DNA of 64,000 bases from Rhodanobacteraceae bacterium (GTDB lineage: Bacteria > Pseudomonadota > Gammaproteobacteria > Xanthomonadales > Rhodanobacteraceae), in assembly GCA_030123585.1 (NCBI GenBank), contig CP126120.1, forward strand, positions 1,529,254-1,593,253, written 5' to 3'. A program made the translations under genes and the position numbers. Of the stretch, positions 57,933 through 64,000 are shown piece after piece. Each line of letters opens with the position of its first letter. The first letter of the stretch is position 1. Under the pieces are notes generated by a model. It was not told the DNA's origin. It was given only the letters and a program-made list of their open reading frames with translations, and did not search any database.

Positions 57933-59129
57933 ATGCCCGCACGCATCGAACCGCTGGCCATCACCGCATACAGCGCCACTTCCGCGCTCGGCCGCGGACT
58001 GGCGGCGCACATCGATGCGCTCGACGCCGGCCGCGGCGGCCTCGGCGCCAATGATTTCTCGAGCGCGCATCTCGACTGCCGCATCGGCCGAGTCGCGGGC
58101 GTGGAAGACGCGACGCTGCCCGCAACGCTCGCGCGCTGGGATTGCCGCAACAACCGCCTCGCCTGGCTGGGTCTGCAACAGGACAGCCTGCTGGACGCCA
58201 TCGCACGCGCCGTCGCGGAACACGGCGCCGCGCGCGTGGCGCTGGTGCTGGGCACGTCCACCGCCAGCATCGGTTCGACCGAAGATGCGTATCGGCGGCT
58301 CGATCACGGTCGTTTCCCGGCCGATCTGCAGCGCCCGGAAATCCATACCCCGCACTCGCTCACCGCGTTCGTCGCCGACGCCGCCGGCATCACCGGCCCC
58401 GCGTTGACCGTTTCGACCGCGTGCTCCTCATCGGCGAAGGTGTTCGCTTCCGCCGAACGCCTGATCCGGCTCGGGCTCGCCGATGCCGCGCTGGTCGGCG
58501 GCGTGGACACCTTGTGCGACAGCGTGCTGTTCGGCTTCAACGCGCTGGAACTGGTATCCGGGCAAGCGTGCCGTCCGTTCGATGTGCGCCGCGACGGCAT
58601 CTCGATCGGCGAAGCCGCGGCCTTCGCGCTGCTGGAACGCGCCGATGCCGCACCGCGCGCACCGCGCCTGCTCGGCTACGGCGAATCCTCGGACGCGCAC
58701 CACATGTCGACGCCGCACCCCGAAGGCCGCGGCGCGCAGGCGGCGCTGGACGACGCGCTGGCGCGCGCCGGCATCGATGCAGGCCAGGTCGATTACATCA
58801 ACCTGCACGGCACCGCGACGGTGAAGAACGACGAGGTCGAAGCCACGTTGCTGCCGCGTTTTCCGCAGCGCACCCGCGCGAGTTCCACCAAGGGTTTCAC
58901 CGGCCACGCGCTCGGCGCAGCCGGCGCGCTGGAAGCGGTGTTCACGCTGCTGGCGATCGAGCACGGCATCGTGCCGCCCAACCTCGGTTGCGACGATCCG
59001 ATGCCGGAAGCCGCGCCCTGGCTGGCGTTGCAGCCCGCACGGCAACGCATCGACGTCGCGCTGAGCAACTCGTTCGGCTTCGGCGGCAACAACGCCTGCC
59101 TGGCGTTCGGACGCGGAGACGCCGCGTGA
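57933..59129 (+). CDS. Beta-ketoacyl-ACP synthase, aryl polyene/xanthomonadin type
   Basis: A KAS I/II-like condensing enzyme of 398 residues from ATG 57933 (AAGGA upstream). The catalytic Cys-His-His triad is visible: Cys in VSTACSSSAKVF, His in NLHGTATVKNDEVE and His in GFTGHALGAAGAL. The C-terminal SNSFGFGGNNACL is typical. Its overlap with a chain-length-factor-like gene and the following glycosyltransferase point to a specialised polyene pathway and not primary fatty acid synthesis; that pathway assignment is inferred. Confidence 0.9.
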   Translation: MPARIEPLAITAYSATSALGRGLAAHIDALDAGRGGLGANDFSSAHLDCRIGRVAGVEDATLPATLARWDCRNNRLAWLGLQQDSLLDAIARAVAEHGAARVALVLGTSTASIGSTEDAYRRLDHGRFPADLQRPEIHTPHSLTAFVADAAGITGPALTVSTACSSSAKVFASAERLIRLGLADAALVGGVDTLCDSVLFGFNALELVSGQACRPFDVRRDGISIGEAAAFALLERADAAPRAPRLLGYGESSDAHHMSTPHPEGRGAQAALDDALARAGIDAGQVDYINLHGTATVKNDEVEATLLPRFPQRTRASSTKGFTGHALGAAGALEAVFTLLAIEHGIVPPNLGCDDPMPEAAPWLALQPARQRIDVALSNSFGFGGNNACLAFGRGDAA

Positions 59130-59920
59130 GCGCGACGCTGCGCATCGCCGGCATCGGCGCGTGGACGCAGGGCGCCTCCGACTGGCCCGCGCTGCGCGGC
59201 GCGCTGCGCGGCGAACACGGCCTCGCCGTGGACGCACCCGCCAAGCCCGCCGCGAACATCTTGCCTGCGGCGGAACGCCGGCGCGCGCCGGACGGCGTGC
59301 GCCTCGCGGCGGAAGTGGCGACGCAGGCCTGCGCGATGGCCGGGTGCGATCCCGCCGCGTTGCCGTGCGTGTTCGCCTCCGCCTTTGGTGAACTCGCGAT
59401 CACCGACTACGTGTGCGAAACCCTCGCGCGCGCGCCGCTCGAGTTGTCGCCCACCAAGTTCCACAACTCGGTGTTGAACGCGCCCGCGGGCTACTGGACC
59501 ATCGCGACCGGCTGCATGGCGGCGTCCAGCGCGGTGACCGCGCACCACTGCAGCTTCGCGGCCGGGCTGCTGGAAGCCCTGGCGCTGGCCGCGGCGGACG
59601 ACACGCCGGTGCTGTTCGCCTGCTGCGATGTCGCCTCCACCGGACCGCTCGCCGAAATGACCCACACCTCGCTCGCGTTCGGCGTGGCGCTGGTGCTGTC
59701 GCCGACGGCGACCGGAGGCGCGCGCCTGCGCTGGTCGCAGCGCGCCGGCGGCGCCGGCGCGCTGCTGCCCGTGGTGATGGCATTGCGGGCCGTGGCCGGC
59801 GACAATCCTGCCAACGCGCACGCGCTGGCGTTGCTCGCGGCGGTCGCGGGTTCGCACCCGGCCGCGCTGCGCTTGCCGCTGTCATCGGGATTGACACTGG
59901 ACATGGAGATCACGCCTTGA
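59126..59920 (+). CDS. Beta-ketoacyl synthase-like chain-length-factor protein
   Basis: A ketosynthase N-terminal-like protein (Ketoacyl-synt_2 type) of 264 residues, partner of the upstream enzyme. It begins with GTG 59126 overlapping the previous stop (GTGA). Recognisable fold segments are LRIAGIGAWTQGASDWP, the SPTKFHNSVLNAPAGYWTIA motif and a Cys in ATGCMAASSAV. The full Cys-His-His triad is missing, consistent with a chain-length factor. Confidence 0.87.
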   Translation: MSATLRIAGIGAWTQGASDWPALRGALRGEHGLAVDAPAKPAANILPAAERRRAPDGVRLAAEVATQACAMAGCDPAALPCVFASAFGELAITDYVCETLARAPLELSPTKFHNSVLNAPAGYWTIATGCMAASSAVTAHHCSFAAGLLEALALAAADDTPVLFACCDVASTGPLAEMTHTSLAFGVALVLSPTATGGARLRWSQRAGGAGALLPVVMALRAVAGDNPANAHALALLAAVAGSHPAALRLPLSSGLTLDMEITP

Positions 59921-60735
59921 GCGACGCCACCGCACGACCCTGCGTGGTCATTCCCTGCCTCAACGAGGAACGCGCCATCGGCGCGCTGCTGCAGGCGGTG
60001 CTCGCGCACTGCCGCGACGTGATCGTGGTCGACGACGGTTCCAGCGACCGCACCGCGGAGATCGTGGCCGCGCTGCCGGTGACCCTGATCCGCCACCGCG
60101 AGCGGCGCGGCAAGGGCGAGGCGCTGCGCGCGGGTTTCCGCGAAGCGCTGCAACGCGGCGCCAGCGGCGTGCTGACGATGGACGGCGACGGCCAGCACGA
60201 TCCGGCCGACATTCCGCGCCTGCTCGACGCCGCGCGCCGGTTCCCCGGCGCGCTGATCGTGGGCGCGCGCATGCTGGGTCGCGAACGCCAGCCGAACGCC
60301 CGCCGCCGCGCCAACGACTTCGCGGACTGGGGCATCAGCTGGGGTTGCGGGCGGCCGGTCGCCGACACCCAGAGCGGCCAGCGCTGGTATCCGCGCGCGG
60401 CAGCCGAACTGGTTGATCTGCCCGCGCAGGATTTCGTGTTCGAGGCCGCGATCCTGATCGCCGCTTCGCGCGACCTCGGAATGCCGATCGTGTCCGTTCC
60501 GATCGTCTGCCGCTACGACGACACCGCGCGCCACAGCCACTTCCGCTCGGTGCGCGATACGGTCCGCATCACCTGGTACACGATCCGGCAGGTCGCGCAT
60601 TACGGCAGCATCGTGAAAAGCTACCGCGCCTCGCACAGCAGCCCGCCCTGCGTGTACGACCCCAACGGCCGGCTCGGTGCCGGCGCGCCGGCGCCGTTGG
60701 CGCGGATGGGCGATCCTCCACCAACGCAAGGCTGA
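59917..60735 (+). CDS. Family 2 glycosyltransferase
   Basis: A GT-A fold glycosyltransferase of 272 residues. It appears to start with TTG 59917, overlapping the previous stop (TTGA); no closer ATG is available. Features are VVIPCLNEERAIG at the N-terminus, VVDDGSSDRTAEI, the DxD-like MDGDGQHDPADI and a later GRPVADTQSGQRW segment. Similar GT2 proteins occur inside xanthomonadin/aryl polyene clusters, and the three overlapping genes form a likely operon. No membrane helices are evident. Confidence 0.86.
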   Translation: MSDATARPCVVIPCLNEERAIGALLQAVLAHCRDVIVVDDGSSDRTAEIVAALPVTLIRHRERRGKGEALRAGFREALQRGASGVLTMDGDGQHDPADIPRLLDAARRFPGALIVGARMLGRERQPNARRRANDFADWGISWGCGRPVADTQSGQRWYPRAAAELVDLPAQDFVFEAAILIAASRDLGMPIVSVPIVCRYDDTARHSHFRSVRDTVRITWYTIRQVAHYGSIVKSYRASHSSPPCVYDPNGRLGAGAPAPLARMGDPPPTQG

Positions 60736-60762
60736 GCGCGTGGTGGTCGCGACGATCAACCT

Positions 60763-60940
60763 CGTCATTCCGGGGCAGCCGAAGGGCTGAACCCGACTGC
60801 GTTTGCAGGAGCAAACGTGAACGCCGAAGGCGGCCCGTAGGGCGAGCGCCATGGATGGCGCGAGTCTATCCAGTGCCTTTGCGCATTTCTGCAAGTTACA
60901 TCGAAGCCACTGGATTCCCGCCTTCGCGGGAATGACGGGG
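60763..60940. repeat. Intergenic dispersed repeat and palindromes after the glycosyltransferase gene
   Basis: Contains TCGTCATTCCGGGGC (inverse of a segment at 26120-26134), a 16-bp palindrome GCGCCAT-GG-ATGGCGC (60846-60861) of the same type as the one at 34223, and the hairpin ATTCCCGC-CTTC-GCGGGAAT (60914-60933). The last could act as terminator between the convergent glycosyltransferase and CsgG-like genes. Confidence 0.65.
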
Positions 60941-60965
60941 ATATAGGTTGTTGATCAGAGACTCT

Positions 60966-61913
60966 TCAGTGCGCCAGTTCCAGCTTGCTCGACACCACCC
61001 AGCCGATGTTGCCCAGTTCGTCCGACACCTTCCACCAGACCCCGACCTTGTCGCCGGTGGGATACAGCATCATGCCGGGCTTGAGGCTGCGCACGACCGA
61101 AGAATGCAGGTTCGCATCCGAATACAACTTCGTCGATTCGGTCAGCCGCACCGCCTGCTGCACGTTGTCGGCCTTGGCGTTGGGCGCGTTCTTCTGCAGT
61201 TCCCCGACCATCTTGGTGTACGCGTCCAGATAGGCCATCGCGATCACCTGGCCGATCTCGGTATTGGCGTAACCGCTGGCGCCGCCCGCCGCAAAACCGC
61301 CCCAGAATCCGGCACCGCCGCCCCCGGCCCAGCCCAGGTCGGTCTTGTCGGCGTGTCCCTGTTCGAGCGCAACCTGTTCGGTCGAACGGACGTCGGTGAG
61401 CGTCAGCACCACGTCGGCGGTTTTCTTGGAAAGGCTGACGCCGCCGAGCACCGCGCCCGCGCCATGCCCGATCAGTCCGCCGAGGATGCCGCCGATGTTG
61501 GTGCGCTGGGCGTTGCCGTTGCTGTTGGCGATGTCGGGCACCAGCACGTAATCCGCCGCCTTCATCTGGCCCTTGCCGATGTTCGAGCCCACGCGCATCT
61601 CGCCCTCGCCGGCCAGCGCGCGCTCCTGCTCCGCGGCCTGCAACCCCTTGCCGCGATCGACCAGCGTGAAGCATCCGGACTGCGAGACATACACCTTGAT
61701 CAGCGCGGCCGGCGATTCGAGGTTCATCGACGTCCACCACGGATTGCCGTTCTGCGGTTCCTGCACCGCCAGCGTGCCGATCCTGCTGCTGCAATGGGGC
61801 ATCTGCGGCTGCTGCGCGTCGGAACCGGCATGACCACTGGACGCAAAGAGCACGCCGCCGCCGGCCACCAGCAAACTCATCCAAAGCCTGGCTCTCGAAA
61901 CGTTGGTATTCAT
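60966..61913 (-). CDS. CsgG-like exported protein with C-terminal SH3 domain
   Basis: A 315-residue exported protein from ATG 61913 (GGGAGGG upstream); the frame extends further upstream without support. A signal peptide (about 1-29, cleavage near GHA) is followed by a CsgG/HfaB-like fold (about 45-235: SQSGCFTLVDRGKGLQAAEQ, the MKAADYVLVPDI segment). A C-terminal SH3-like domain (about 245-312) holds ATTENTION-free signatures such as KLYSDANLHSSVVRSLKPG and VWWKVSDELGNIGWV. There is no lipobox Cys. Role unknown; envelope secretion or stress sensing are possible. A Clp-type site is about 100 bases upstream. Confidence 0.82.
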   Translation of the reverse strand: MNTNVSRARLWMSLLVAGGGVLFASSGHAGSDAQQPQMPHCSSRIGTLAVQEPQNGNPWWTSMNLESPAALIKVYVSQSGCFTLVDRGKGLQAAEQERALAGEGEMRVGSNIGKGQMKAADYVLVPDIANSNGNAQRTNIGGILGGLIGHGAGAVLGGVSLSKKTADVVLTLTDVRSTEQVALEQGHADKTDLGWAGGGGAGFWGGFAAGGASGYANTEIGQVIAMAYLDAYTKMVGELQKNAPNAKADNVQQAVRLTESTKLYSDANLHSSVVRSLKPGMMLYPTGDKVGVWWKVSDELGNIGWVVSSKLELAH

Positions 61914-62012
61914 GCCCAACCCTCCCTCTCGGCCTGCAGAAAAGACGCGACGGTGCGACGGAAAGACCCCGCCCCGGCATCGTCGGAAGACACCGGATGA
62001 CGGATCGCACAA

Positions 62013-62028
62013 TGTGACGCAGTTCACA
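62013..62028. promoter_or_regulatory. Perfect Clp/CRP-type site upstream of the CsgG-like gene
   Basis: TGTGA-CGCAGT-TCACA matches the CRP/Clp core consensus exactly. It lies in the 165-bp gap between the fabG 3' end and the CsgG-like gene, about 100 bases upstream of the latter's ATG. No well-placed -10 element was found. Confidence 0.65.
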
Positions 62029-62078
62029 GTTTCGCAGCGGTTGTATACGCCCGCCGTGCTCGGGTGTCAATCAGGGCT

Positions 62079-62810
62079 TCAGGCCATCCCGCCGTTGACG
62101 CCGATGACCTGGCCGTTGACGTAGGACGCGGCATCCGAACACAGGAACGCCACCACGCCCGCGACTTCCGCAGGCGTGCCGGTGCGTGCGGCGGGGATCA
62201 TCGCCTTCACCTGCTCCGGCGTGAACAGGGTTTCCGTCAAGCGGCCCTCGATGATGCCGGGCGCGACCACGTTGACGGTGATGTTGCGCGACGCCATCTC
62301 GCGCGCCAGCGATTTCACCGCGCCGTGCAGCGCCGATTTCGCCGCGGCGTAGTTGGCCTGTCCGCGGTTGCCCAGCGTCGCCGCCACCGACGACACCGCC
62401 ACCACCCGCCCGAAGCGCGCGCGCGCCATCGGCAACAGCAACGGCTGCGCGACGTGGAAGAACCCGTGCAGCGACACGTCGATCACGCGCCGCCACTGGT
62501 CTTCGTTCATTCCGGCCAGCGGCGCGTCGTCGTGGATGCCGGCGTTGTGGACCAGTGCGTGGATCGGCGCGGTCTGCATCAGACCGTCCAGCGCGGTGCG
62601 TGTCGCCGTCGCATCCGTCACGTCGAATACGGCGACTTCAGCCTCGCCGCCGCTTGCGCGGATCCGCTGCGCCACCGCTTCGGCGCGTTCGCGGTTGGCG
62701 TGCGCGTGCACGATCACCCGCCAGCCGTCGCGCGCCAGCGCGGCGCAGATCGCGCCGCCGATGTCGCCGCTGCCGCCGGTCACCAGCACGCGCCGTATCG
62801 ACTCGTTCAC
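62079..62810 (-). CDS. fabG: 3-oxoacyl-ACP reductase (FabG-type short-chain dehydrogenase)
   Basis: An NADPH-dependent SDR of 243 residues. The Rossmann motif is LVTGGSGDIGGAI, followed by NAG in LVHNAGIHDD, the catalytic Ser in VAVSSVAATLG, Tyr-Lys in ANYAAAKSAL, and the C-terminal VNGQVIGVNGG of FabG proteins. The sequence style (VLVTGGSGDIG with HAHAN) resembles reductases of aryl polyene clusters. It lies on the opposite strand to the ketosynthase operon and about 1.3 kb from it, so membership of the same pathway is inferred. Confidence 0.92.
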   Translation of the reverse strand: MNESIRRVLVTGGSGDIGGAICAALARDGWRVIVHAHANRERAEAVAQRIRASGGEAEVAVFDVTDATATRTALDGLMQTAPIHALVHNAGIHDDAPLAGMNEDQWRRVIDVSLHGFFHVAQPLLLPMARARFGRVVAVSSVAATLGNRGQANYAAAKSALHGAVKSLAREMASRNITVNVVAPGIIEGRLTETLFTPEQVKAMIPAARTGTPAEVAGVVAFLCSDAASYVNGQVIGVNGGMA

Positions 62811-62872
62811 TATCCAATGTCCTTTGCGGGCTTGTCGTCCCGGCCCGCAGATGATGACGTGTTCCCCAGCGC

Positions 62873-64000
62873 CTATTGTTGCGGCGCGGCGGAACCGGAT
62901 CCATCGGCCGTAAGTTGCGACTTCAGCGTCGCCAGCGCGCGCACCTGATAGCTTTCCGCACCCGGATACGCGAAGCCCTGCGCGGCGAGCCCGGCGTGGC
63001 TGCGCGCCGCCGCCCGGTCACCCAGCGCGAGGGCAACCTGCGCCTTCGCCAACTCGAGGTTCGCACCCCAGTGGGGATCACCCGCGAGCGCGGCGACGCT
63101 GGCGGGATCGATCTGGTCCAGCAAGGGGCCCGCAGCGCGCGGCTGATCGAGCGCGATCAAACACGCCGCGCGCGTGAAGGCAACTCCTTCGGTAAGCGCA
63201 GCGCGCGCGCCGAACGCCGCCAGCGCGTCACCGTAGGCGCTTTCGGCGTTCTGCAAGCCCTCGCGCGCATGGCCCGCGCGGCACTGGGCGGTGGCGACGT
63301 CCGTCAGCGTCGCGATCGGGAAGAAGGATTTCGGCCCGTTGGTCTTCACCGCGCGCCGATAGACCTCGAGACCGTCGCGGATCGCATGGTCGAACTGTTC
63401 GAGCGAGCCGTAGCACTGCGCGCGCGTGGTCAGCAGCTGCAGCGTCAGTTCGTGGTCCGGCCCGAAGGTCGCGAGCATGCGCGGATACAGCGCCGTCGCC
63501 TCGGCGATCGCATCCGCAAAGCGATACTGGACCATCAGCGACTGCACCAGGTTCAACCGCACGCGCAGGGCTTCGGGACTGTCCGGCCCGCGCAGCGTTG
63601 CGTAGCTGCGCAACAGCTCGCGCTGCAGCGCCTCGGCGGCACGGCCATCGCCAAGGCGAATCAGCGCGAACGCTTCGCGTTGCTTGAAATTGAGGCGCGT
63701 CCCTGCATCGAACAGCGCCGGCAATGCCGCAGCGCCCATCGAAGCCTGATGAAACTGTTGTGCAGCCTGCTTCGGATCGTCGCCGATCAGCGCGACCATG
63801 CCGCGCGCCGAGGCCAGCCAGACCAACAGTTCCGGCGGCAGCCGGCGCAATGGCGCGATCAACGCCTCCTGCCCACGCAACAGGCTGCGCGCGCGCGCGA
63901 GGCTGCCCGCCCGGTAGGAACGCGCCTCCATCTGCGCAAGCTGCAAGTTGGCGATGATGGCTTGCGGCGAAGCGCTGCCCTCGGCCGCCTGCCACTGCCT
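62873..64000 (-). CDS. TPR-rich protein, C-terminal part (gene continues beyond right edge)
   Basis: The frame is open to the right edge of the window; 375 residues are visible, and the N-terminus lies outside. The sequence is Ala/Leu-rich with helix-pair periodicity (LQLAQMEARSYRAGSLARARSL, LLTTRAQCYGSLEQFDHAI, LELAKAQVALALGDRAAARS), typical of tetratricopeptide repeats. Similar C-termini are found on serine/threonine kinases and winged-helix regulators in Xanthomonadales, but nothing here decides which. A TTG at 63946 is only an internal codon. Confidence 0.8.
   Translation of the reverse strand, partial: RQWQAAEGSASPQAIIANLQLAQMEARSYRAGSLARARSLLRGQEALIAPLRRLPPELLVWLASARGMVALIGDDPKQAAQQFHQASMGAAALPALFDAGTRLNFKQREAFALIRLGDGRAAEALQRELLRSYATLRGPDSPEALRVRLNLVQSLMVQYRFADAIAEATALYPRMLATFGPDHELTLQLLTTRAQCYGSLEQFDHAIRDGLEVYRRAVKTNGPKSFFPIATLTDVATAQCRAGHAREGLQNAESAYGDALAAFGARAALTEGVAFTRAACLIALDQPRAAGPLLDQIDPASVAALAGDPHWGANLELAKAQVALALGDRAAARSHAGLAAQGFAYPGAESYQVRALATLKSQLTADGSGSAAPQQ

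Overview
The window is a high-GC gammaproteobacterial chromosome segment, most likely from the Xanthomonadales (Rhodanobacteraceae or Xanthomonadaceae). This rests on the gene content: a pilG-H-I-J-chpA twitching chemosensory operon next to gshB-tonB-yqgE-ruvX-pyrB, a paired pilT/pilU, cbb3 and bd oxidases, and ketosynthase plus chain-length-factor genes of the aryl polyene (xanthomonadin) type. Genes are tightly packed with many ATGA/GTGA/TTGA overlaps. No phage, insertion sequence, CRISPR array or defence island is visible, so this is core genome. The most unusual signals are in regulatory sites, intergenic palindromic repeats and small protein-architecture oddities.

Layout. 1-7.9 kb: Pil-Chp operon on the minus strand, with the chpA kinase running off the left edge. 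8.0-13.7 kb (plus): glutathione synthetase, TonB, YqgE, RuvX, aspartate carbamoyltransferase and a lipoprotein. 13.8-16.7 kb (minus): a SnoaL-like exported protein and the retraction ATPases pilU and pilT. 16.9-22.7 kb (minus): an OmpR-type two-component pair, a BlaI repressor with an M56 protease fused to a TonB domain, a lipoprotein and a RimK-type ligase, followed by tRNA-Gly(CCC). 23.2-29.8 kb (plus): a FecR/DUF6600 surface protein, thiS, thiG, trmB and an SLC13 permease. 29.8-36.4 kb (minus): the complete cbb3 oxidase operon ccoNOQP with assembly genes (a CcoH-like protein, ccoI, ccoS) and a CopD-like membrane protein. 36.5-39.1 kb (minus): AMP nucleosidase and a 7TM-GGDEF protein. 39.2-44.3 kb (plus): maeB overlapping aceE. 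44.4-52.7 kb (minus): a GH43 glycosidase, then cydC, cydD, a CydX-like protein, cydB and cydA. 52.9-56.7 kb: a divergent pair of exported peptidases. 56.9-64 kb: hemF, a ketosynthase/chain-length-factor/glycosyltransferase operon, a CsgG-like SH3 protein, fabG and a truncated TPR protein.

How the genes fit together. The cbb3 operon, the bd operon and the CopD-like gene each have an FNR/ANR-type dyad followed by a -10 hexamer at or within one base of class II spacing, which suggests one low-oxygen regulon. hemF, an oxygen-dependent haem step, lies nearby. Perfect or near-perfect Clp/CRP dyads lie in front of pilG and in front of the CsgG-like gene. maeB makes pyruvate and aceE consumes it, and the two are translationally coupled. 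Palindromic intergenic elements recur through the window; one sits between ccoN and ccoO and another has apparently disturbed the 5' end of trmB. Starts were moved from the longest open frame to internal ATG/GTG codons where ribosome-binding sites, family length or overlaps supported this.
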